Source of the DNA: Pyropia yezoensis
Taxonomy: Eukaryota > Rhodophyta > Bangiophyceae > Bangiales > Bangiaceae
DNA: 64,000 nucleotides
NCBI GenBank assembly: GCA_009829735.1
Contig: CM020619.1
Coordinates: 12,391,777 to 12,455,776, forward strand
Reading direction: 5' to 3'
Part shown: in pieces, positions 1-9,385 of the stretch
Layout of the letters: every line of letters starts with the position of its first letter
How positions within the stretch are numbered: position 1 is the first letter of the stretch
The notes under the pieces: generated by a model
The model's input: the letters and a program-made list of their open reading frames with translations, nothing else
Told to the model about the DNA's origin: nothing
Databases searched by the model: none
Made by a program: the position numbers and the translations under genes

Positions 1-188
1 TCGCGGCCACCTCTTCCCCTCCCCCCCCACCCGCGCTTCCTCCTCCTCATATCCCCCCCTCGCCGCCCCCCACGCTTCCTCCTCCTCCTCATCTGCCCCC
101 CTCGCCGCCCCCCCTCCTCGCCGCCGCCCTCCCCCCCCTCCTCGCCGCCGCCCTCCCCCCCTCCTCGCCGCCCCCCCCCCCCCCCTCC
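1..188. other. C-rich low-complexity sequence downstream of the first gene
   Basis: This stretch consists of imperfect repeats of CCTCCTCGCCGCC with long C runs. It contains no open frame with varied composition. It lies just downstream of the stop codon of the minus-strand gene at 189-1361, so it may include that gene's 3' UTR. Nothing else is recognisable. Confidence 0.5.
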
Positions 189-1361
189 TCAGTTGGACTC
201 AGAGTCGTCAACCACAAACGAGACGGTCTTGGCCGGCCCCCGCTCCCCCCGCCAGTCCTCTGCGTGCGCGCTGACGGTGTGGCGGCCGAGCGGCAGGCGG
301 GCCGGCCAGATCAGCCCCGGGGAGGCGGGCGCCATCATGTGCGGGCGCTCCCCCTGCTCCAGGTGCGCGTACTGGGGGGGCGCCGTGAAGCGGACGGCCA
401 GCCCGTCGCCCGGCCCGTAGGCGGCCTCGATGGACCACCGCCCCACCGACGCGGCGTCGAGGACCATGCCGTCGAGCAGCCGGAACAGCCGCTGCCCGTT
501 GGTCGGCCGCGTCGTGTCCGCGTCGACCACCCAAAAGTCCGTCACGGGCGGAAAGACGACCGTAAAAGTGACCGACGCAGCGGGCCCGCGCCCCCCGTCG
601 GGGGTGAGCACGTACGCGGAGACGGTGTGGAAGCCCGGGCGGAGGAAGACCGGCTGCGGCGCCCCGTCCGTGTCCCAGCCCAGCAGGAAGGGAGTGGACA
701 CCTCGGTGTGCGCGTACTTGGCCGGCGACGTGAATGTGACGCCCCCATTGATGCCCGTCGACGGGACGGCGGCGATGGAGTAGGCGCCGAGCGCCGCCGG
801 CGACAGCACCGTCGACGGGGTGAGGGGGAAGAGCCACCCGCCGCTCGTCGCGTTGAGCACCCAAAAGCCCAGGATGGACGGCGCCGCCGTTGCCGACGAG
901 TCCCCCGTGGGGGGGGGCGTCGCACCGGGCGGCCCACCGGGGGCGGTCGTCGGCATTGGCGTCGCGCCCGGCCCGGTGGCCGGCGCAGGGGACGCCATGG
1001 GCGGCACCGCCGTTGGGGTGGGGGTGGCCTCCCCCGTGGGGGGGACCCCGCCGGGCGTCGCGCGCGGTTGGCCCGCCGGCATGGCCATTGGTGTGGGGAC
1101 GCCGGCGGCGGCAGCGCTGGCGGCGGCGGCGGCGGGCGCGGCGGGCGCCGCCGCCGCCATTGTTGGCACGGCCACCATGACCGGCGTGGCGGTGGGGGCG
1201 GGGGTGGCGTAGGCTGCCCCCGTTGGCGCCAGCGGGGGGGTGGCGGCTGGCGCGGCACCGCCGGCCGCCGGGGGTCGGGGCTGGGCCGCCGCCAGGGCGG
1301 CGACCAGCAGCACGACGCCCGTGACGGCCGCCGACGCGGCAACAGCCAACCGGGGGGCCAT
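189..1361 (-). CDS. Predicted secreted protein with two tandem repeats of a beta-rich extracellular domain
   Basis: The frame encodes 390 residues from an ATG at 1359-1361. Residues 1-26 are a typical signal peptide (Arg near the start, then an Ala/Val/Leu core ending AALAAAQ). Residues about 27-160 are a Pro/Thr/Ala/Gly-rich linker like those of extracellular matrix proteins. After it come two similar blocks of about 110 residues. Each starts with F-W-V-(L/V)-(N/D)-A, has an SI(A/E)A strand and a hydrophobic V.FT(S/A)P segment followed by (K/Q)YAH.E, and ends with a strand of the type HTVSA....G.RGPA.(S/T)V.F.VV. This pattern resembles the extracellular repeat of many bacterial and algal secreted proteins in which a 'lvnadt...pL.dG..ldla' segment is followed by a closing tFtVv strand; the resemblance is by eye. 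Function is unknown; a cell-wall or matrix role is inference. The varied composition of the repeats supports real coding. Confidence 0.7.
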   Translation of the reverse strand: MAPRLAVAASAAVTGVVLLVAALAAAQPRPPAAGGAAPAATPPLAPTGAAYATPAPTATPVMVAVPTMAAAAPAAPAAAAASAAAAGVPTPMAMPAGQPRATPGGVPPTGEATPTPTAVPPMASPAPATGPGATPMPTTAPGGPPGATPPPTGDSSATAAPSILGFWVLNATSGGWLFPLTPSTVLSPAALGAYSIAAVPSTGINGGVTFTSPAKYAHTEVSTPFLLGWDTDGAPQPVFLRPGFHTVSAYVLTPDGGRGPAASVTFTVVFPPVTDFWVVDADTTRPTNGQRLFRLLDGMVLDAASVGRWSIEAAYGPGDGLAVRFTAPPQYAHLEQGERPHMMAPASPGLIWPARLPLGRHTVSAHAEDWRGERGPAKTVSFVVDDSESN

Positions 1362-3513
1362 GACACCAACCGCGTGGGCGCGAGGGGCGGCAGTGGGTTA
1401 GGGGGGGGGGGGGGGGGGGTCGGGACGGAGTCGCAGAAGCAGACGAGCGGGAAAGGGATGACCGTCGGCTTGACGGCGCAGGGGGGGGGGGGGGGGAAGG
1501 GAGCCAACCGGCTAGAGGTGAGGGGACGGGCGGCGACGGCGACGGCGCCGGCTAAGAAGGGAGGATGGGCGGCGGCGGCGGCGGCAGCGGCGTCGGCGGA
1601 CGGGACGGCGGCGGCGGCGGCGGCGGCGGGGGCGCCCCTTTAATGCGACCGCCACGTCCGCGGCCACACCCCCCATCCAGTCGTACCTAGAAGCGGTGAT
1701 GACAGGGGGGACTGGGGTTGCTGGGGTGGGGGGGCAGGGGGGACCAGCGCAGTGTCGCGATGTCGCTCAACGCCCTGGCCAGGGCGTGCGGCGGCGCCGC
1801 GGTGGCTGGCGGCTCCCCCCCCTCCCCCACCAGGGGCTTGGCCTGCACGCCCTGCAGCGGCCAAGCTGCCCGGCGGCCACCCCGGTGCTGCTGTGTGGGG
1901 GTGGTGCGTGGTAGGGGAAGGGCAGCGGGTAAGAGGGGAGGGGGAGCGCGGAGGGTGCGTGGGGGGGAGGGGAAGGAGGGTTGGGGGAGCCCCGTGGAGG
2001 TCTATCGTGTCAGGACAACGTGGCCACCAGTGGCGGTGCGTCCATGACGGCTGAGCTGGGGTCGGTGACGCCCATGACGGTCGCCCACCCCTTCCCCCCT
2101 CCCCCCCCCCCGATTCCCCTGCCATCAGCCCGCCCTCGGCAACCCGACTACGCCACGTGCGCGTGTGTGCGTGTGACTTGGGAGCATGCGGGAGGGAATG
2201 GGGGAGGAAGAGGATGGAGGGGGCGGGGGGCGGGGGGCCGGGGGTGGCACCGGGGGTGGCGTTGGCGAGTCAATGGCACATCCCCACCCCCTCCGCGCCG
2301 TGGCGCTGACAATAGGGTGCGCCTGCCCCCCCCGGCGCCGCCCCCCACCCCCCCCCCCCCCCCCGCACCCTCACCAGCGCGCACGGCCGCCACCGCCGCT
2401 ACCGCCACCACCGCCACCACCGCCACCACCGCCAACCGCCGTGGTGCCCCGCGGGTCGGGGCTTGTGCCACGGCCGCGGTGCCGCCCGCCCACTACCGCC
2501 GGGGCGGCACGCGGCCGCGCACCGCCTCCGCGGCGGGACGGCCAACTTGGCCGCCCCATCTTGGGCGCGTCGGGCTGGCCCCCCCTCCCTGCGGGGTTGG
2601 CGGTAGCAAGGCAGAGGGCCCACGTATGTTTTCCTATTCGTACGCTCTGCTCCACGGTGGGGGGGGAGCGGAGGCGGGAGCGGGGGGGGGGTCCTTGGCC
2701 ACGACCGCTGCCCCGCGCGCACGGGCACGCGTGCCGTGCGTGGGCGCCGCCGCCTCCTCGTGGGGCAAACGGCAATTCCGAGGCGCGAAGCGCTCTCGAG
2801 GGTGGTACGTGGGCGCTGCCGCCTCGTCGTCGTGCAAAAAACGGCAATTCCAAGGCGTGAAGCGCTCTCGAGAGTTGTGCAGCGCCGCCAGCGGCGTGCC
2901 GTGCACGTATGCCAGGGCGTGATTGGCGATGTGGGGTGCTACTTTATGGACTCGAACTGCGCAATGTGGTGGACCGAAAAGAAGAGCATGAAAACGTGCC
3001 GGCCCCCATTCCTGTGACCTGTGGGCAACCCAACACCCCACGCGCCACCCGCACCGCGGCGGCCGAGCGGGCGGGATCCGTCTCGGCCGGGCAGCGGGGA
3101 GTGGCGGAACACCGCCTTCGATCGCCCCCCTCGCGCCGCTGTCATGGGCGCGCGCCGTCCCCCCCCCGTCGCCTTCCGCGGCGCCGCGGTCGGCCGCCCG
3201 TTGACAGCGCGGGCGCGGCGGTGGCGGTCCCCCGCCTCCACGACCGTGGCAGCGTCGCCCCCGTGGGTGCCCGCCGCGGCCTCTTCCCCCACTTTCCCCC
3301 ACCTCTCCCGGCGGTTGCCGGAGGGCCAACCCCCGTGACTGGCACCCCCCCCCCTCCTGCCCCCCAACCCCCCCCCCCCGCCTCTCCCCATCCCCATCCC
3401 ACCCAACCCTTCTTCCGCGGCGTCTGCGCCATGGTCTCCCCCCCCCCCCCACCCCCCCTCCGCCCACCCGGCCGTCGCCTTCCCCTGCAGCGTCCCCCCC
3501 GCCGCCCTCTTCC
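1362..3513. other. Intergenic, low-complexity, between the secreted-protein gene and ARP8
   Basis: The stretch is dominated by G runs, C runs and GGC/GCC repeats. Long frames exist on both strands but all are compositionally biased and mutually overlapping, so none is called. The only distinctive structure is the 69-bp tandem duplication at 2740-2877. It should contain the promoters of the two flanking, divergently transcribed genes. Confidence 0.5.
2740..2877. repeat. 69-bp tandem duplication (two diverged copies)
   Basis: Copy one starts at 2740 (GTGGGCGCCGCCGCCTC) and copy two at 2809 (GTGGGCGCTGCCGCCTC). Both contain AACGGCAATTCC followed by AAGCGCTCTCGAG. The copies differ at several positions and by small indels. 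Confidence 0.8.
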
Positions 3514-6500
3514 ATGGCGACGCCGACGCCGTCAGCTGCGGCGGCGGCGCCCCCCCTGTCGCGGGCGTCGGTGGCGGCGGCGGCCGCCGCCGCCGCCGCG
3601 GCGGGCCGCATTGAGCGGCGGGCGGCGCTGCTGGATACGGCGCCCAAGCCGGCGGACGTGCTCGTCCTCTCGCCGGGCTCGTACGCGACGCACTATGGGC
3701 CCGCCGCGGCGCACAAGCCGCGGCGGATGCGGACGGTGGTGGCGCTGCCCGGCGGGCGGGGAGGGGGTGGGGGTGGGGGGGGGGGTGGGGGGGGGGGTGG
3801 GGGAGGGGGTGGGGGAGGGGGTGGGGGGGCATGGGCCACCGGCGCCGGCGGCTCGGACGCGTGGTGGGACGCCGCCCTGGGGGTGGACCGCCGGGCGGTG
3901 GCGACCGGCGCGACGGTGGCGCCAGGCGGTTCGCTGGCGCCAACGGTGGCGGGGGTGGTGGAGGAGGTGGCGCTCGGCCGCCGCCGCCGGGGCGGTGGCA
4001 AGCCCGTCCCGTGGGCAGCCGACATTGTGCTGCTGCCGCCCGAGGATGAGGAGGTGGCCGGCGGCGGCGCGGGGGGGGGGCGGGGGGGGGCGGCCGCGGC
4101 GGGTCGGTCGACCGACGGTGCGGGGGGGCGGGACGCGTCGCCCCCGCCCGCGTGGGCGGGGGTGACCGTCACCAGCGACGACTCGGACTATGAGGAGGCG
4201 CCGGCGGTGGCGGGCGGCCTCCGCCGCGTGTACGCGCCCGCCACGTGGGACCCGCCGGCCGCGTGGGCCGAGGCGGAAGAGGAGGCCGACGCGGCCGCCG
4301 CCGCCGCCGCCGCGGCGGCGACGGCAGCGTCGTCGTCCGAGGCGACCGCGCCGACGACGACGGCGGCAGCGGCGGCGACGGCGGCAGCGGCGGGCGCGGC
4401 GGGGGTGCCCAACGGGCACACCCCGCCGGCCAATGGGGACGGCGTGCCGCCGCCGCCTCTGGGCGGCACCGGCTCCCCGCCACACGCGGGGGAGGCGGCG
4501 GCAGCCGCCGCGGCCGCCACTGCCATGGGCATGACCCCGCTGGCTGACGCCGCGGCGGCCGACCGGCCCGCTTCGGCGCCCGGGACGGAGGCGGCCGGGA
4601 CCGCCGCTGGCGGCACACCTTTGGCGGCCGCGGCCGCGGCGACGGCGGCGGCACCCGCTGCGCCTGTGTGCGTCGTGCCTCGGCCTCGGCGCGCTCCCCC
4701 CCCCCCCGTGCTGGTCGGCAACGCGGCCGCCCGCCTGCGGCCGCCCGCCGCTGACAACTACACGGTGGTGCGGCCCGTGTGGGGCGGCCGCCTGCAGACG
4801 GCCCGGTACGGGCAGGCGGCGGTGGATGCGGCGCTCGCGGCGATCGTCGCCGCCGCCTTGGCCGCCACTTTCCCCGCCACGGGGCCGCCGTCGCAGGGCG
4901 CGGCGCTCGCCGGTGGGGGGGAGCCGGAGGGCGGCGGCGGGGCGGCGGGGGGAAGTGGCGACCTGCCGGGCCGCCCGTCCAAGCGGCCGAGGCGGTCGGA
5001 CGATGCGTCGGCCGGCGGGCGGGGTGCGGCGGACGCGGGCACCCCCGGCCCGCTGGTGCCCACCCCTGGGGAGGGGGGCGACGGTCGCCCCACCCCCCTC
5101 CGCCACCGCCGGCGGGTGGCGGTGATGCTCGTCCTCCCCGAGGAGGCCTCCCGCGCCGACGCGGCCGCCTGGGCGCGCGCCGTGTGGGCGGCGTGCCCCC
5201 CGCCTGGGGTGATGGTCTCCCGGCTGGCCGTCCACCACGCGGCGGTGGCGACAGCGTACGGTGCGGGGCTTGGCAGCGCGGTGGTGGTGGACGTTGGCCA
5301 CGCCTCTGCGTCTGTGACGGCCGTGGACGAGGGGGCCGTCGTTGGGGGGAGCCGCGTTAAGCTCGGGGGGGGGGGCACCGCCGCGGCCATTGCGGCCATG
5401 ACGGCGCTGCTTGTGACACACGCGGGGCGGGTTAACGGCCTCGGTCGGGGGGTCGTGATTGGCACGCCCCCTCCGCCGGTTGCGGCGCCAGAGGAAGAGG
5501 GGAAGGCGGTGAAGGACGAGGCAGCGGCAGAAGGCGCCGCGGCGACGCCGGTTGCAACGCCTGCCGTTGTGGCCGCGACCACTGGCAAGCCGACGCCTCT
5601 GCCGCCGGCGGCAGCCCCCGCCGCGGCGGCAGCAGCGTCGGCGCTACCTACGCCGTCGGGCGGCACGCCGTCGCCAGCATTGGGTGGTGCCACCACGTCG
5701 GAAAGGGCGGGCGCACCCGCCCCCATTGCCAGTGAGGCCGCGGGCGCCTCGGCAGCGGGAGCAACGGCGGCGAGAAAGGCGGCGGAGGCCGCTGCGGCAG
5801 CACCAGCGGATGCTCCCACAACGTTGGCGGCCGTGGCGGCTGGCGCGTCTGGGGCGACCAAGGCGGAGCCGGCGGCGGGGTTGACCAAGGCCGAGCGGCC
5901 AGCGGCGGCAGCCGAGGCGGCGCCCTTGACGGGCAACGCGGGGGCGCCGTCTGTGGACAAGACGGGGGGGGTGCCGTCTGCCAAGAAGGCAACGGCTGAG
6001 GGCGGGGCCAAGACCGAGCCGCCGCCGGCGTCTGGGGGTGAGCCCGCCGCCGCGGGGGCCACGGGGGCAAACGCGGCAGCGCCCTCGGTGGCGACAGGCG
6101 CCGCACCGTCGGATGCAGGCGCGACGGCGCCGTCGGCGGCGGCCACGGGTGGCGTGGCGTCGGACGCTGGACCAGGGGTCGCGGCGGCGACACCGACGAC
6201 GCCGGCCGCATCTGCTGCTACGGGAGGCGGCGCCGCCTCGACGGCCGCGGCGGCAGCCGTCGTCAACGACCCGGCGGGGGGGGTGCCCATGGACGTGGAT
6301 TCCGGCGCGCCTGCTGCGGCGGCAGGCAGCCCCGCCGAGGCGTCGGCGGCAGCGCCGGCGGCGGTGTCGGCCGACCCGCCCGCTGCGTCTGCGTCTGCAC
6401 CAGCTACCACCGCCGCTGCTGCTCCCACCCCCACTGGCGCCCCCGCCGCGGCCGCGGACGCGGCCCCCATCCCCGCCCCGGTGGTGCCCCCCCCCGTCCC

Positions 6501-7259
6501 CCCCCCAGCCCCTCCGGCCCCCCCCCCCCCCCCCCCCGCCGCCCGGCGCCCCGGCGGCCACCCCCGCGCCCCCCCCCCCCCGCCCCCGGTTCTGCAGACG
6601 CGGGCGCCCCCCCCGCGGCCGACGGTGGCCACGGCGGCCTGACCGCCGCGGCGTGGCGGTCGCTTGGCCACAAGGCGTTTTTTGACCTCGCCTCGTGCTC
6701 GGTCGTCACCAATGATGAGACGCGGACGGTGGACGTGGTGCTCGGCGTGGCGGCGGCGGCGACGCCCACCCTCGGGGGGGCAGCCGGCGGCGTCGGCGGC
6801 GATGGGGCCTTGGTCGGCGCCGGCGCTGGCGCCGCCGCCGCCGCCGCCGTTGCCCGACGCGCTGCGGCGGTGGCGGCGGCGGACCGGGACGCGGCGGCGC
6901 CCGGGGTGCCCGCCAAGCGGCGCCCCCCCCCCCCAGCCTCCTTTGCGGTCGTTGCGGCGGCGGCGGCGGCGGCGGCCGCCCGCCGGCCGCCGACCGTCCC
7001 CCGCCCGCGGCTGCGGGTGACGGCCGGGGCGGGCACGTACGCCATCCCCGCGCTGCTGCTACTGGGCGCCCGCGGCGGCGCCGCGGGCGGCGCCCGGTGG
7101 CCCCGCCCCATGGCGGTGGAGCCCCTGGCGGGGGACCCCGACGATGCGCACCCGACGCACACGTTTGGGGAGGGGGTGCGCGCGAGGCACGCGGCGGGGA
7201 GCTCCCCTCTGGGGTGGTTTCCCAATGTGGATGGAGTGGGCGGCACCGCCCGCGCGGCG

Positions 7260-7291
<32 letters not shown>

Positions 7292-8134
7292 AGACGATGG
7301 CGCCGACGCTGACGATGGCGCCGACGGGGAGGACCCGGTGGCAGCAGCGGAGCTCAAGGGGCTCTTCCCGAAAAAAAAGAGCCACAAGAAGCAGGTGGCC
7401 AAGGGCGCGTCGGTGACGCCCACGCCGACGCCGGGCTCCCCCGCGCCGGGGGGCTCCTCCGCGGAGCTCCCCACCCCCGACGGCAAGGCCGACGGCGACG
7501 GCGGACCCCCCCCCACCGCCCCGCCCCCCCCCCCTTCGACGGCGGCGCTGGTGGCGGCGGCGGTTGCCCCCCCCCCCCCCCCCCCCCCGACGTGGACGGC
7601 GCCACCCTGGCGGAAGCGATTGTGTGGGCGGTGGAGCGGGCGGCCACGTCGGCGGCCGTTGGTTTTGTCGGCACCGCCGCGGCGACGGCGTCGTCCATCA
7701 CCACCCCCACCGCGGGCGCCGCCGACGCGGCGCGGCGGCGGCTGTACGGGGCGCTGCTGCTGGTGGGCGGCGGCGGGGCGGTGGCGGGCCTCGCCGCCGC
7801 CCTCACCGACGCCGTCCGCGCGGCGGGCGGCGGCGGCGGCAGCGGCGGCCCCGTGCCGGTGGCGGTGGTGGAGGCGTCGCCCGACGCGGGGGGCGCCGGC
7901 GGCGCGCCGGGGGCGGCCAGCCTGGGGCGCGGCCGCTGGGGCAGCGCCGCGGGGGGGGGCGGCGCCACCGGCGCGGCGTCCATCCTCGAGCCCCTCCACC
8001 CGTCGCAGCTGGCGTGGAAGGGGGGGTCGGTGGTCGCGGCGGTGGAGACGGCGGTGGAGCTGTGGGTGGGGCGGGAGGAGTGGGACGCCCGGGGGGGGCG
8101 GACGCTGCGGGAAAAGGCGGCGTTTTACTGGTGA
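3514..8134 (+). CDS. ARP8: Actin-related protein 8 (INO80 chromatin-remodelling complex subunit), expanded, frame broken at two poly-C tracts
   Basis: ARP8 is a nuclear actin-fold subunit of the INO80 remodeller that helps bind nucleosomes. Three colinear blocks match it. Block 1 (3514-about 6520) has the start ATGGCG, then VLVLSPGSYATHYG (first actin phosphate loop), GNAA.RL..P..N..V.RPVWGG, and VVVDVGHASASVTAVDEG...SRVKL (second nucleotide-binding segment). Block 2 continues in another frame (from about 6595, AAWRSLGHKAFFDLASCS). Block 3 (7592-8134) has LYGALLLVGGGG and the family C-terminus QLAWKGGSVVAAVE...EWD..G.RTLREKAAFYW. Frame changes are needed in the C runs at about 6500-6590 and 7569-7588. 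The protein would be about 1,540 residues against roughly 600-900 in other eukaryotes, because of long Ala/Gly/Pro inserts. Identity is firm; the exact reading path through the C runs is not. Confidence 0.88.
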
Positions 8135-9385
8135 CGCGGCGTTGACGTGGGCCGCGGGCAGGTGGTTGCGGGTGGCGGGAGGGGGGGCGGGGTGGAGCGG
8201 GTGAGGGAGGTCGGGGGTGGTGGGGGGGGGGATGGGGGGGGGGTGGGGGGGCGGGTTTGCCTACGGACGCGCTGGCGGCTTGTGGCTGTGGCCTCCGAGC
8301 CGGCGGCCGGCCGCGCGTGGCTGGTCGGCGGCCCGCCGCCGTGTGCGCCGCTGCCGCGGCCCCCCGGCGGCGGGGCGCTTGGCGGCGGTCTGGGCGGCCG
8401 GCGGCCGCCGTCGCTGCAGCAGCGGGCGGCTGGCCTGCCGCGGCACCGGCGCCGACCCGCCCTCTATGACCGTGTGTGCGGTAGGTACCTCTTCATTTGG
8501 TCATTGCCCCCATGTCGGTGAGGAGCGCCATGCGGGTGTGTGGTGCCAATGGTCCATGAGCCCCCTTCCTCTTTTGGTCTGCCCCTGTGCGGGTGTGGCC
8601 GTGTGCGTGGGCCGGGGGGGGGGGGGTGGGGGGGCGACTGCACGCGCCGCGCGGCCGTCACAGCGCCATGCCGCCGCCGCCACCCACACAGACCCCCGCC
8701 GGCGTCAACGCACGCGGCCCGCAGCGGCCCCAGAGCGTACCGCCCGCCGGGCCCCCCCCCCCGGACGGCCCCACCGCCTTGGCCGCCTCTCGGGTGGCGT
8801 TGGCGGGGGGACCCCGCCGCCGCTGCCGCCGCGGCGGGGGCGGCCAGACGCGGCGGCGGCGCCGCCCTGCGGGGTCTCCCGGCAGAGCACCCACGGGCGT
8901 ATCCCCCCACCGGCGGCCGCCGGCGGCCGCCGGTGGGGCGGCACGCGCGGGGGCGGCGGGGCAACCAGACCGGCGCGCGCCTTGCGCGAAGTCAAGGGGG
9001 GGCCCCCGCTCCCCGTTGGCCGCCCCCCCGGCCGTGCTGCCGTGCCGCCGGGTGCTGTCCCAGCGGCCGTCGCACCCCCCCCCCCCCCCCCCCCTTGCCG
9101 CTCTGCTGCACAGCGCCGTCGCGCTGCGCCCGCGCCGCTGGCCGCCGACCCTCTCCCCGCTACCTACAGCCCTTTGGCAGACGGGCAAACGGGGGGGATC
9201 GGCGGGCAAGCGGCGCTCACGCCCTCCCAGGGGGACGCTGCCCGGTGGGAGGCGCCCCCGGTCTCAGGCGGCTCGCCCGGCCTGGTGGCGCGGGTGGCCA
9301 GCCAGGTGGTCAGTCAGACGTGCGCACCACCACCGTCGGCGGCGCCGTTGGGACGCCCGCGGGCAGCCGCTGGGGCCCGCCGGCC
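8135..9385. other. Intergenic stretch between ARP8 and the GmrSD-like gene
   Basis: GC-rich sequence with several G and C runs. Overlapping frames are present on both strands but have shadow-like Pro/Arg/Gly composition. It should hold the ARP8 3' end and the promoter of the next plus-strand gene; I see no clear motif. Confidence 0.45.
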
